Program-made: the position numbers and the translations under genes
The notes under the pieces: generated by a model
What the model was told of the DNA's origin: nothing
The model's database searches: none
Seen by the model: the letters and a program-made list of their open reading frames with translations, nothing else
From: Streptomyces asiaticus
Lineage (GTDB): Bacteria; Actinomycetota; Actinomycetes; Streptomycetales; Streptomycetaceae
Assembly (NCBI RefSeq): GCF_018138715.1
Contig: NZ_JAGSHX010000006.1
Coordinates: 3,844,001 to 3,908,000, forward strand
Length of the DNA: 64,000 nucleotides
Direction of reading: 5' to 3'
In this document: piece by piece, positions 52,139 to 60,110 of the stretch
Layout: every line of letters begins with the position of its first letter
Numbering within the stretch: position 1 is the stretch's first letter

Positions 52139-53041
52139 ATGAAGGACGTCGTCGGTTCCCCGCAGTCGCTGCTCGTCCTGGGCGGCACCTCCGAGATCGC
52201 CCTGGCGACCGTCCGCCGCCTGATCACCCGGCGCGCCCGCACGGTCTGGCTGGCCGGCCGTCCCTCACCCGCCCTGGAGTCGGCCGCGCGGCAGCTGCGG
52301 GACCTCGGTGCCGACACCCTTACGGTGCCCTTCGACGCGCTCGCCCCCGAGGCCCACGAGGTGACCCTGGGCAAGGTCTTCGCCGAGGGCGACATCGACC
52401 TGGTGCTGCTGGCCTTCGGCGTCCTGGGCGTCCAGGCGCGGGACGAGACCGATCCCCAGGCAGCGGTCCGGATCGCCCGGACCAACTACACCGGCGCCGT
52501 CTCCGCGGCCCTGATCTGCGCCAACGCCATGCGCCGCCAGGGCCATGGCTCACTGGTGGTGCTCACCTCGGCCGCCGCCGGACGGCTCCGCCGCACCGAC
52601 TTCGTCCACGCCTCCGCCAAGGCCGGGCTCGACGCGTTCGCCCGGGGGCTGGGGGACACGCTGCGCGGCACGGGCGTCCATGTGATGGTCGTACGCCCCG
52701 GCTTCGTCCGTACGAAGCTCACGGCCGGGCTGCGGCCCGCACCACTGGCCACCTCGCCCCAGGCGGTCGCGAAGGCCATCGAGGAGGGGCTGCGGCGGCG
52801 CGCCCCGGTCGTCTGGGCACCGGGCGCGCTGCGGCTGGTGACGGCCGCACGCCGCCTGCTGCCCCCTGCGTCTCCCGGCTGCCACTCGGCTAACGAGAGG
52901 GCGCCGCGGGGCGCGAGAGATCCACCTGACGGGGCACCACGGGCGGTACACCGCCCGGCTGTTCATCCGCCCCGAAGGGATATTCGCGGTCCAGCCGCCA
53001 GACCCCGTCCGCCCCCTGCTCGTACAGCGCGAAGCCGGTGA
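52139..53041 (+). CDS. DprE2-like SDR (decaprenylphosphoryl-2-keto-ribose reductase family), C-terminus frameshifted
   Basis: In mycobacteria DprE2 with DprE1 makes decaprenyl-phospho-arabinose. Here: SLLVLGGTSEIALATVRRL (cofactor), LVLLAFGVLG, TNYTGAVSAALICANAM, VVLTSAAAGRLRRTDFVHASAKAGLDAFARGLGDTL (Ser, Lys; the usual Tyr is replaced by Val-His) and VRPGFVRTKLTAGL. After VTAARRLLPP the frame turns into Pro/Arg-rich sequence to 53041, whereas another frame carries CVSRLPLG and a stop at 52893. A 1- or 2-nt indel near 52855-52868 likely extends it, overlapping the convergent gene by 152 nt. TAAGTT 6 nt before the ATG suggests leaderless expression. Confidence 0.8.
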   Translation: MKDVVGSPQSLLVLGGTSEIALATVRRLITRRARTVWLAGRPSPALESAARQLRDLGADTLTVPFDALAPEAHEVTLGKVFAEGDIDLVLLAFGVLGVQARDETDPQAAVRIARTNYTGAVSAALICANAMRRQGHGSLVVLTSAAAGRLRRTDFVHASAKAGLDAFARGLGDTLRGTGVHVMVVRPGFVRTKLTAGLRPAPLATSPQAVAKAIEEGLRRRAPVVWAPGALRLVTAARRLLPPASPGCHSANERAPRGARDPPDGAPRAVHRPAVHPPRRDIRGPAARPRPPPARTARSR

Positions 53042-53489
53042 TCGTCCAGGCGGCCTCGTACTCCTTGAGCTCCGCGAACGCCCGGTCCATCGCCTCCTCG
53101 TCGATGCCGTGCGCGACCGTGACATGCGGGTGGTACGGAAACTGGAGCTCACGCGCGCACGGCCCGGACTCCGCCCGGATCCGCTCCTGGAGCACCGCGC
53201 ACTCCTCCGCGCCCTCGACGATCCTGACGAAGACCACCGGCGAGAGCGGCCGGAAGGTGCCGGTGCCCTCCAGCCGCATCGGGAACGGCCGCCCCTCGGC
53301 CGCGACCCGCGCCAGATGGTCCTCCACGGCGGGCAGCGCCGCGACGTCGACCTCGGTCGGCGGCAGGAGGGTCACATGCGTGGGGATGCCATGGGCGGCC
53401 GGGTCCCCGAAGCCCGCGCGCCGCTCCTGGAGGAAGCTGCCGTACGGCTCCGGGACCGCGATCGAAACGCCGAGCGTTACGGTCCCCAC
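52890..53489 (-). CDS. 2'-5' RNA ligase/cyclic phosphodiesterase family protein
   Basis: 2H phosphoesterase fold. The two HxT motifs are present: THVTLLPP near residue 38 and HPHVTVAHG near 120. Other features: ALPAVEDHLARVAAEGRPFPMRLEGTGTFRPLSPVVFVRI. Length 199 aa. GTG start with GGGAG upstream. Cytoplasmic; physiological substrate unknown, as in most LigT/ThpR relatives. Converges on the DprE2-like gene. Confidence 0.9.
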   Translation of the reverse strand: MGTVTLGVSIAVPEPYGSFLQERRAGFGDPAAHGIPTHVTLLPPTEVDVAALPAVEDHLARVAAEGRPFPMRLEGTGTFRPLSPVVFVRIVEGAEECAVLQERIRAESGPCARELQFPYHPHVTVAHGIDEEAMDRAFAELKEYEAAWTITGFALYEQGADGVWRLDREYPFGADEQPGGVPPVVPRQVDLSRPAAPSR

Positions 53490-53595
53490 TGCGTTCTCCC
53501 TCCTGGCCCTCCCGGGCTGCTGGGTTCTGGCCGCTGCACCCGTGTCAGTGTGGCGGCTGCGCCGCCCTCGCGGCTAGATTCCTCGGTCCTTTGGC

Positions 53596-53638
53596 ACACC
53601 CGTCCAAAGGCCCCCTGGTCAGGGGGTCGGACCGGTGT
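53596..53638 (-). terminator. Nested hairpin between trpS and the 2H phosphoesterase gene
   Basis: Outer arms ACACCCGTCC/GGACCGGTGT (one mismatch) enclose an inner CCCCCTG-GT-CAGGGGG hairpin. It lies about 100 nt past the trpS stop and 107 nt before the 2H gene start, so it probably terminates trpS transcripts. A 15-bp direct repeat (53653-53682, GCGGGTCCRTATGA) lies beside it. Confidence 0.55.
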
Positions 53639-53740
53639 GTTCCGCTGTCCGCGCGGGTCCATATGACGCGGGTCCGTATGAATACGTGCGCGGGGCGCGC
53701 CGTGCTCACCGGGTGGTGCCCACGGCGCTCGGCGTGGCGC

Positions 53741-54754
53741 TCAGCGCGCCGCGGGCAGGAAGCCCACCTTGTCGTAGGTGGCGGCCAGTGTTTCGGCGGC
53801 GACGGCTCGGGCCTTGTCCGCGCCCTTGGCCAGGATTCCGTCCAACGTCGCGGGGTCGCCCAGGTATTCCTGGGTCCGCTCGCGGAACGGGGTGACCCAC
53901 TCGACCAGCACCTCGGAGAGGTCGGTCTTGAGCGCGCCGTAGCCCTTGCCCTCGTAACGGCGCTCCAACTCCGCGATGGCGGTGCCGGTCAGGGTCGAGT
54001 AGATGGTCAGCAGATTGCTGACGCCCGGCTTCTTCTCCTCGTCGAAGCGGATCTCCGTCTCGAGGTCGGTCACCGCGCTCTTGATCTTCTTCGCCGAGAC
54101 CTTGGGCTCGTCGAGGAGGCTGACGATGCCCTTCGGCGTGGACGCCGACTTGCTCATCTTGATCGTCGGGTCCTGGAGGTCGTAGATCTTGCCCGTCTCC
54201 TTGACGATGTACGGCTCGGGGACGGTGAAGATCTCGCCGAAGCGGCCGTTGAAGCGGTCGGCCAGATCGCGGGTGAGCTCGATGTGCTGGCGCTGGTCCT
54301 CGCCGACGGGGACGTGGTTGGCCTGGTAGAGCAGGATGTCCGCGACCTGGAGGATCGGGTAGGTGAAGAGGCCGACGGTGGCCCGGTCGGCGCCGTGCTT
54401 GGCCGACTTGTCCTTGAACTGCGTCATCCGGGACGCCTCGCCGAAGCCGGTGAGACAGTTCATCACCCAGCCGAGCTGGGCGTGCTCGGGCACATGGCTC
54501 TGGATGAAGAGCGTGCAGCGGTCCGGGTCCAGACCGGAGGCGAGCAGCTGGGCTGCGGCGAGCCGGCTGTTGGCGCGCAGCTCCGCCGGATCCTGCGGCA
54601 CGGTGATCGCGTGCAGGTCGACCACGGTGTAGAACGCGTCGTGGGTCTCCTGCAACGCGACGTACTGCCGGATCGCGCCGAGGTAGTTGCCGAGGTGGAA
54701 GGAACCTGCTGTGGGCTGGATACCGGAGAGCGCACGGGGACGATCGAGGGCCAT
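53741..54754 (-). CDS. trpS: Tryptophanyl-tRNA synthetase
   Basis: Charges tRNA-Trp. Class I features: [21 protein letters not shown] (HIGH-like), [54 protein letters not shown] (KMSKS). Length 337 aa, normal. ATG at 54754 chosen; an ATG three codons earlier is equally open and neither has a Shine-Dalgarno. The sequence looks like a housekeeping enzyme; Streptomyces often carry a second, indolmycin-resistant TrpRS elsewhere. Divergent from the ECF sigma gene. Confidence 0.97.
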   Translation of the reverse strand: MALDRPRALSGIQPTAGSFHLGNYLGAIRQYVALQETHDAFYTVVDLHAITVPQDPAELRANSRLAAAQLLASGLDPDRCTLFIQSHVPEHAQLGWVMNCLTGFGEASRMTQFKDKSAKHGADRATVGLFTYPILQVADILLYQANHVPVGEDQRQHIELTRDLADRFNGRFGEIFTVPEPYIVKETGKIYDLQDPTIKMSKSASTPKGIVSLLDEPKVSAKKIKSAVTDLETEIRFDEEKKPGVSNLLTIYSTLTGTAIAELERRYEGKGYGALKTDLSEVLVEWVTPFRERTQEYLGDPATLDGILAKGADKARAVAAETLAATYDKVGFLPAAR

Positions 54755-54800
54755 GGCACCCATTCTCTCAGGTGTGGAACCAGACTCCGTCCGCCGGTGT

Positions 54801-55754
54801 ATGAGATGTGTGAGGACTGGTGAAGCACAGATCATCGCGCGGGTCCGGGCCGGCGACGCCGAGGCGTATGCCGAGCTGGTGCGGGCCCATGCGCCGATCG
54901 CGCACCGCACCGCCCGGCTGCTCGGGGCGGGCGCGGATGCCGAGGATGTGGTGCAGGACGCCTTTGTGAAGGCGTATCTCGCGCTCGGGCGGTTCCAGAG
55001 CGAGGCGGCGTTCCGCCCCTGGCTGCTGCGGATCGTCGCCCATGAGACGAGTAACGCGGTGCGCTCGGCGCGCCGGAGACGGACGGCGGCGGACCGGGAG
55101 GGGGCGCTGCTGGCCGGGGCCGAGCCGGTGATACCGGAGTCGGCCGATCCGGCGGCCGTGGCGCTGGCGGGCGAGCGGCGGGCGCGGCTGCTGGCCGCGC
55201 TGGAGGAGCTGAGCGAGCCACAGCGGCGGGTGGTGGTCCACCGCTATCTGCTGGATCTGGACGAGGGGGAGACCGCGGAGGCGCTGGGCTGGCCTCGCGG
55301 CACGGTGAAATCGCGGCTGAGCCGCGCCCTGAGACGGCTGGAGCGGCTGCTGGGGCCGTCGGAGACGCCGGAGAGCGAGAGGGAGACGGCCGATGGGATG
55401 GAGTGGGGAGGCGACGGAGATGGCCGAGGGAGGGCTGCCCGGAGAGCTGCGGGCGCTCGGACGGGGGCCGGGGATACCGCCGTCCGGCGGACCGTCGCGG
55501 CGCGGCGTGTCGCAGGCGGGCGGCGTGGAGCCGGAGGACGGCGCGCCCCCGGGGGCATCGGAGGGCGGCGTCCCGCCGGGGGGCGGGGAGACGCTGGTCG
55601 AGCGGGTGCTGGCCCGGATCGTGGGCCTGCCGGTGCCGGTGGCCGACGACGACCGGATCCGGGAGGAGCAGTGGTGGCGGCCGCTGCCCGGCCTGGAGGC
55701 CGGGCAGGGCCCCGCGCCGGGGGTCAGCCGGTCGGCAGACCGGGCGCCGGGTAG
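54801..55754 (+). CDS. ECF-type sigma factor with anomalous Arg/Gly-rich extension
   Basis: Residues 1-195 form a normal ECF sigma: [87 protein letters not shown] (region 2) and [55 protein letters not shown] (region 4). After this (about 55390) the frame stays open for 120 more codons of Arg/Gly/Ala-rich sequence to 55754, wholly overlapping the next gene and then the end of convergent glyA. A normal stop is missing, so a lost stop or small indel is likely. Start uncertain (GTG 54774, ATG 54801 or GTG 54810). Confidence 0.8.
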   Translation: MRCVRTGEAQIIARVRAGDAEAYAELVRAHAPIAHRTARLLGAGADAEDVVQDAFVKAYLALGRFQSEAAFRPWLLRIVAHETSNAVRSARRRRTAADREGALLAGAEPVIPESADPAAVALAGERRARLLAALEELSEPQRRVVVHRYLLDLDEGETAEALGWPRGTVKSRLSRALRRLERLLGPSETPESERETADGMEWGGDGDGRGRAARRAAGARTGAGDTAVRRTVAARRVAGGRRGAGGRRAPGGIGGRRPAGGRGDAGRAGAGPDRGPAGAGGRRRPDPGGAVVAAAARPGGRAGPRAGGQPVGRPGAG

Positions 55755-55785
55755 GCCGCCATCAGCTCGGACACCTCGGCCCTGA
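55393..55785 (+). CDS. Hypothetical protein downstream of the ECF sigma factor
   Basis: Probable partner of the sigma gene. [25 protein letters not shown], a Gly/Pro-rich stretch, then a conserved-looking segment [42 protein letters not shown], and a disordered end. No membrane segment or zinc-binding HxxxCxxC motif, so an anti-sigma role cannot be shown. It runs in the +1 frame relative to the sigma extension and also overlaps the end of glyA by 62 nt on the opposite strand, so its true stop may be altered. An internal ATG nine codons later is an alternative start. Confidence 0.6.
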   Translation: MGWSGEATEMAEGGLPGELRALGRGPGIPPSGGPSRRGVSQAGGVEPEDGAPPGASEGGVPPGGGETLVERVLARIVGLPVPVADDDRIREEQWWRPLPGLEAGQGPAPGVSRSADRAPGRPPSARTPRP

Positions 55786-56995
55786 TCTTGGTGAGGGCGC
55801 CCTCGTCACCGCTCCCCGCGGCGGTCACCCCGCGGTCGATCCAGTCGGCCACGGCGGGCATGTGCTCGGTGGACAGACCGCGCGAGGTGAGAGAGGGGGT
55901 GCCGATCCGGATACCGGACGGGTCGAAGGGCTTGCGCGGGTCGTACGGGACGGTGTTGTAGTTCACCACGATCCCGGCCTGGTCCAGGGCCTTGGCCGCG
56001 ACCTTGCCCGGCACCTCCTTGGGCGTCAGGTCCATCAGGATCAGATGGTTGTCGGTGCCGCCGGAGACCAGCTCGAAACCGCGGGCGAGCAGTTCCTCGG
56101 CGAGCGCCTTGGCGTTGGCGACCACGGCTCGGGCGTAGTCACGGAAGGCGGGCTGGGCGGCCTCGTGCAGGGCCACCGCGATGGCGGCGGTGGTCTGGTT
56201 GTGCGGACCGCCCTGGAGCCCGGGGAAGACGGCCTTGTCGATGGCCTTGGCATGGGTCTCGCGCGACATCAGCATCGCGCCGCGCGGACCCCGGAGCGTC
56301 TTATGAGTGGTGGTGGAGATGACATCGGCGTACGGGACGGGCGAGGGATGGGCGCCGCCCGCGATCAGACCGGCGATATGCGCGATATCGGCCACGAGCA
56401 CCGCGTCCACCTCGCGGGCGATCTCCGCGAAGGCGGCGAAGTCGATCGTGCGGGGCACCGCCGTGCCACCGCAGAAGATCAGCTTGGGCCGCTCCTTGCG
56501 GGCCAGCTCGCGCACCTGGTCGAAGTCGATCGCGCCGGTGTCCTGCCGCACCCCGTACTGGACACCGCGGAACCAGGCGCCGGTGGCGGAGACGCCCCAG
56601 CCATGGGTGAGATGGCCGCCCATGGGCAGTGACATGCCCATCACGGTGTCACCGGGCTTGGCGAAGGCCAGATAGACCGCGAGGTTGGCGGGCGAGCCGG
56701 AGTAGGGCTGGACATTGGCGTGCTCGGCGCCGAAGACGGCCTTGGCCCGGTTGATCGCCAGGGTCTCCACCTGGTCGATGACCTGCTGGCCCTCGTAGTA
56801 GCGGCGGCCCGCGTAGCCCTCGCTGTACTTGTTCTGGAGCACCGTCCCGGAGGCTTCCAGGACGGCGGCGGAGACATAGTTCTCGCTCGGGATCAGGCGC
56901 AGGGTCTCGGACTGCAACAGCTCCTCGGAGCCGACGAGCGAGGCCAGTTCGGGGTCGGCGGCGAGAAGGGCGGGATGGGACAGGGGCAGGCTCAT
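55724..56995 (-). CDS. glyA: Serine hydroxymethyltransferase
   Basis: PLP enzyme interconverting serine and glycine with tetrahydrofolate, main source of one-carbon units. Features: LIPSENYVSAAVLEASGTVLQNKYSEGYAGRRYYEG, GDTVMGMSLPMGGHLTHGW, ADIAHIAGLIAGG, and the PLP Lys in STTTHKTLRGPRGAML. Length 423 aa, normal. ATG at 56995 with GGAGG five nt upstream. Its ~150-nt leader folds as a ZTP riboswitch, so folate shortage (ZTP accumulation) should raise expression. Confidence 0.97.
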   Translation of the reverse strand: MSLPLSHPALLAADPELASLVGSEELLQSETLRLIPSENYVSAAVLEASGTVLQNKYSEGYAGRRYYEGQQVIDQVETLAINRAKAVFGAEHANVQPYSGSPANLAVYLAFAKPGDTVMGMSLPMGGHLTHGWGVSATGAWFRGVQYGVRQDTGAIDFDQVRELARKERPKLIFCGGTAVPRTIDFAAFAEIAREVDAVLVADIAHIAGLIAGGAHPSPVPYADVISTTTHKTLRGPRGAMLMSRETHAKAIDKAVFPGLQGGPHNQTTAAIAVALHEAAQPAFRDYARAVVANAKALAEELLARGFELVSGGTDNHLILMDLTPKEVPGKVAAKALDQAGIVVNYNTVPYDPRKPFDPSGIRIGTPSLTSRGLSTEHMPAVADWIDRGVTAAGSGDEGALTKIRAEVSELMAAYPAPGLPTG

Positions 56996-57035
56996 CGAGT
57001 CCTCCGGGGCGATCGGTGACGGTCCGGTCGTGTCC

Positions 57036-57132
57036 CGGGGTGCCCAGGCGGGCGGCACCTCGTGGCGCTGTGGCCGCGCATCGCTTCCTCGTGGTCGGTT
57101 CCACGCTCGGCTCGCCAGTCACGATGCGCACC
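57036..57132 (-). ncRNA. ZTP (pfl) riboswitch in the glyA leader
   Basis: On the minus strand the leader reads CATCGTGACTGGCG, then GTGGAACCGACCACGAGGAAGCG, then after a variable linker CCGCCCGCCTGGGCACC. These are the conserved pfl blocks: GUGACUGGC, the GUGGAAC...CCAC stem-loop followed by GGGAAGCG, and the pseudoknot-forming CCGCCUGGGCA. The element ends about 40 nt before the glyA ATG. ZTP riboswitches are known upstream of glyA and other folate/purine genes and turn expression on when ZTP builds up. No full covariance search was possible. Confidence 0.88.
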
Positions 57133-57164
57133 CCCACTCTAGCTAGTGAGACAAGGAGGACAAG

Positions 57165-58385
57165 ATGGGACCGGGACGCTCCGCGGAGCGGGCCATCGCC
57201 GCCGCCGAGGCCCATGGCGCGCACAACTACCACCCGCTGCCGGTCGTCGTCGCGTCCGCCGAGGGCGCCTGGATGACCGATGTCGAGGGCCGCCGCTATC
57301 TCGATCTCCTCGCCGGATACTCGGCGCTCAACTTCGGGCATCGCAACCGCCGGCTGATCGAGGCCGCCAAGGCCCAGCTGGACCGGGTCACCCTCACCTC
57401 GCGCGCCTTCCACCACGACCGCTTCGGCGCCTTCTGCTCCGAGCTGGCCGAGCTGTGCGGCATGGAGATGGTGCTGCCCATGAACACGGGCGCGGAGGCG
57501 GTGGAGACGGCCGTCAAGACCGCCCGCAAATGGGGCTATCGGATCAAGGGCGTCCCGGACGGCCGGGCCAGGATCATCGCCGCCGGGAACAACTTCCACG
57601 GCCGGACGACCACCCTCATCAGCTTCTCCACCGATCCCGAGGCCCGTGCCGACCACGGCCCCTTCACCCCCGGGTTCTCGATCGTGCCGTACGGGGACTT
57701 GGCGGCGATGGAGGCGACGCTCGACACCGCGCCCGAGGAGACGGTCGCCGTACTGCTGGAGCCGATCCAGGGTGAGGCGGGGGTGGTGGTGCCGCCGCCC
57801 GGCTATCTGGCCGGGGTCCGGGAGCTGACCCGGGAGCGGAATGTGCTGTTCATCGCCGATGAGATCCAGTCCGGCCTCGGCCGGACCGGCACCACCTTCG
57901 CCTGCGAGCACGAGGGCGTGGTCCCCGACGCCTATGTGCTGGGCAAGGCGCTGGGCGGCGGGGTGGTGCCGGTGTCGGCGGTGGTGTCCTCCCGCGAGGT
58001 CCTCGGGGTGCACCGCCCCGGGGAGCACGGCTCGACGTTCGGCGGCTCCCCACTCGGCTGCGCGGTCGCCCTGGAGGTCATCGCCATGGTGCGGACCGGG
58101 GAGTTCCAGCGGCACTCGGCCGCGCTGGGCGAGCTGCTCCACCGGGAGCTGGGGCTGCTGCGGGGAAAGGGAGTCCAGGAGGTGCGCGGCCGGGGGCTGT
58201 GGGCGGGGGTGGACATCGATCCGTCGCGGGGCACCGGGCGGCAGATCTCCGAGCGGCTGATGGACCGCGGAGTGCTGGTCAAGGACACCCATGGCGCCAC
58301 GATCCGGATCGCCCCGCCCCTGGTGATCAGCGAGGAGGATCTGGAGTGGGGGCTGGAGCAGCTGAGGGCGGTGCTGGCCGAGTGA
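57165..58385 (+). CDS. rocD: Ornithine--oxo-acid transaminase
   Basis: PLP aminotransferase (class III) converting ornithine to glutamate semialdehyde. Features: NYHPLPVVVASAEGAWMTDVEGRRYLDLLAGYSALNFGHRN, PMNTGAEAVETAVKTARKWGY, VAVLLEPIQGEAGVVVPPPGYL, LFIADEIQSGLGRTG and the PLP Lys in YVLGKALGGGVVPVSAVV. Length 406 aa. Perfect AAGGAGGA before the ATG. Divergent from glyA. The Arg/Tyr placement and motifs match ornithine rather than acetylornithine enzymes. Usually acts with ddaH/proline or arginine breakdown; none of these are next to it. Confidence 0.94.
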   Translation: MGPGRSAERAIAAAEAHGAHNYHPLPVVVASAEGAWMTDVEGRRYLDLLAGYSALNFGHRNRRLIEAAKAQLDRVTLTSRAFHHDRFGAFCSELAELCGMEMVLPMNTGAEAVETAVKTARKWGYRIKGVPDGRARIIAAGNNFHGRTTTLISFSTDPEARADHGPFTPGFSIVPYGDLAAMEATLDTAPEETVAVLLEPIQGEAGVVVPPPGYLAGVRELTRERNVLFIADEIQSGLGRTGTTFACEHEGVVPDAYVLGKALGGGVVPVSAVVSSREVLGVHRPGEHGSTFGGSPLGCAVALEVIAMVRTGEFQRHSAALGELLHRELGLLRGKGVQEVRGRGLWAGVDIDPSRGTGRQISERLMDRGVLVKDTHGATIRIAPPLVISEEDLEWGLEQLRAVLAE

Positions 58386-58430
58386 GCGCGTACGGCACGG
58401 TCCCCGTACAGCTCCGTGATCCCGCGCGGC

Positions 58431-59618
58431 TCAGAGGATCACATGGGGAATGAAGCGCGCGTACTCATCCGTCACCAGCCCAGCCGACTCGCGGATGCCG
58501 AGCCCCGCCGACTCGCCCTCGACCACCCAGGCGCCGAGCACCACGCGGTTGCCGTCGAAGTCGGGCAGCGGCGCCAGTTCCTGGTAGCAGCACGGCTCGT
58601 CACGTACGACGGGCTCCTCGCCCGGCGGATGCACGGTGACCCCCGCGCCCTCGCGGCCCAGCAGCGGTTTGGCCACATAGCCGGTGGTGCGGGCCAGTTC
58701 CCGGGGGCCGTCGAGGTAGGCGGGCAGCAGATGGGGGTGGTCCGGGAAGAGCTCCCACAACACGGCCAGCAGCGCCTTGTTGGACAGCAGCATCTTCCAG
58801 GCCGGTTCGATCCACAGGGTGGATCCGGTGCCGCCCCCGTTGTCCAGCGTGTCCAGCACATGCGGGCCGAACCGGTCGGTGGCCAGCCACTCCCAGGGGT
58901 AGAGCTTGAAGCAGCTCCGGATGAAGCGGAACCGCTTGTCCACGAAGCGGCCCGACAGCCGTTCCCAGCCGATGTCCTCCATGGAGATCGCCTCGGTGCT
59001 CAGCCCGGCCTGCTCGGCCGTCTCCCGGAGATAGGCCACCGTCATCAGGTCCTCGCCCAGCTCGTCCCCGGCCGAATGGGCGAAGTACAGGGGCGTCCCC
59101 GGCGGCAGCAGCGCCGCCTGGGTGCGCCAGGCGTCCACCAGCCGTTCATGGAGGGAGTTCCACTGGTCGGCGCCGGGGAAGCGGTCCTCCATCCAGAACC
59201 ACTGGGCGCTGGCCGCCTCCACCAGCGAGGTGGGTGTGTCGGCGTTGTACTCCAGCAGCTTCGCCGGGCCCGACTCACCGTCGTAGCGCAGATCGAACCT
59301 GCCGTAGACGCTGGGCTGTTCGGCCCTGCGGTGCCAGGACTCGGCGATCAGCCCGGCCAGCCGTGGATCGTCGATGCCGAGGTCGGCGAAGCGGCCGGTC
59401 TCGACGATATGGGCGGCCGCCGCCAGCGACATCCGGTGCAGCTCCTCGACGACCTCCTCCAGCGCCTCGACCTCGGGCAGCGAGAAGGCGTAGTAGGCGC
59501 TCTCGTCCCAGTAGGGGCGGAGCGAGCCGTCCGGGTAGCGGGTCAGCGGATAGATGACCCCCTGCTCCTCCACCGTGGACTGCCAGTCGGGGCGGGGGTC
59601 GATGGTGTGGCGCTTCAT
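58431..59618 (-). CDS. Glutathionylspermidine synthase family protein (YgiC/YjfC-like)
   Basis: ATP-grasp C-terminal-amide-ligase-like enzyme. Features: YPLTRYPDGSLRPYWDESAYYAFSLPEVEALEEVVEELHRM, GRFDLRYDGESGPAKLLEYNADTPTSLVEAASAQWFW (substrate/ATP region), WKMLLSNKALLAVLWELFPDHPHLLPAYLD and YVAKPLLGREGAGV (ATP-grasp Lys). Length 395 aa, as in E. coli YgiC. Stand-alone relatives lack the amidase half and are of unknown function. Fifteen bp downstream of a small lipoprotein, the same arrangement as ygiB-ygiC, so the pair probably works together at the envelope. Confidence 0.9.
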   Translation of the reverse strand: MKRHTIDPRPDWQSTVEEQGVIYPLTRYPDGSLRPYWDESAYYAFSLPEVEALEEVVEELHRMSLAAAAHIVETGRFADLGIDDPRLAGLIAESWHRRAEQPSVYGRFDLRYDGESGPAKLLEYNADTPTSLVEAASAQWFWMEDRFPGADQWNSLHERLVDAWRTQAALLPPGTPLYFAHSAGDELGEDLMTVAYLRETAEQAGLSTEAISMEDIGWERLSGRFVDKRFRFIRSCFKLYPWEWLATDRFGPHVLDTLDNGGGTGSTLWIEPAWKMLLSNKALLAVLWELFPDHPHLLPAYLDGPRELARTTGYVAKPLLGREGAGVTVHPPGEEPVVRDEPCCYQELAPLPDFDGNRVVLGAWVVEGESAGLGIRESAGLVTDEYARFIPHVIL

Positions 59619-59633
59619 CGTGGGCCGGCCCGC

Positions 59634-59984
59634 TCAGCCGCCGCTGGAGCCCGAGCAGCCGAAGCCGCCCCGGTCGGCCGCCTTGCTCTTGTCGAAGGTG
59701 CCGTAATCCGCCCACCGGCCGCTGACGTCGGAGTCGTAGTACCACTCGCCATCGACGCCCGATGTGCCCCGGCTCTTCTTGCCCTTGCCGCCCGTGGTGG
59801 ACGAAGAGCCCTTGCAGGCGCCGGAGTCGACGACCCGATAGCCGTTCACCGCGTCATAGCTGTTCCGGTCCACACAGCGCTTGTCCGGTTCCGAACCACA
59901 GGAGGTGAGCGCCGCCGCCAGCGCGCCCATACCGCCCAGTATCACGGTGCTCGACCGAAGCCGCCGCGTCGTCTTCCGTTCCAT
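59634..59984 (-). CDS. Small lipoprotein paired with the YgiC-like enzyme
   Basis: Lipobox ALTSCGSEP (Cys about residue 29) after MERKTTRRLRSSTVILGGMGALAAALTSC; mature part has RCVDRNSYDAVNGYRVVDSGAC, WYYDSDVSGRWADYGTFDK and ends GGFGCSGSSGG. Four further Cys could form disulfides. The sequence resembles the short, Gly/Ser-ended YgiB/DUF1190 type only in general design, so the link to YgiB rests on context. ATG at 59984 with GGGGAG upstream; a start 12 codons earlier is possible. Length 116 aa. Confidence 0.82.
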   Translation of the reverse strand: MERKTTRRLRSSTVILGGMGALAAALTSCGSEPDKRCVDRNSYDAVNGYRVVDSGACKGSSSTTGGKGKKSRGTSGVDGEWYYDSDVSGRWADYGTFDKSKAADRGGFGCSGSSGG

Positions 59985-60110
59985 CCCCGTCTCCCCGTTC
60001 CTCTCCCCCGAGGCCGTCATCGCCTCCGAGGCAGTCGTCCCGCTCGAGCCGTCCTCTCCCCGGGCCCCGGGACCGCGACCGCCCACCTTAGGGCAACGGC
60101 GGCGTGGCCT

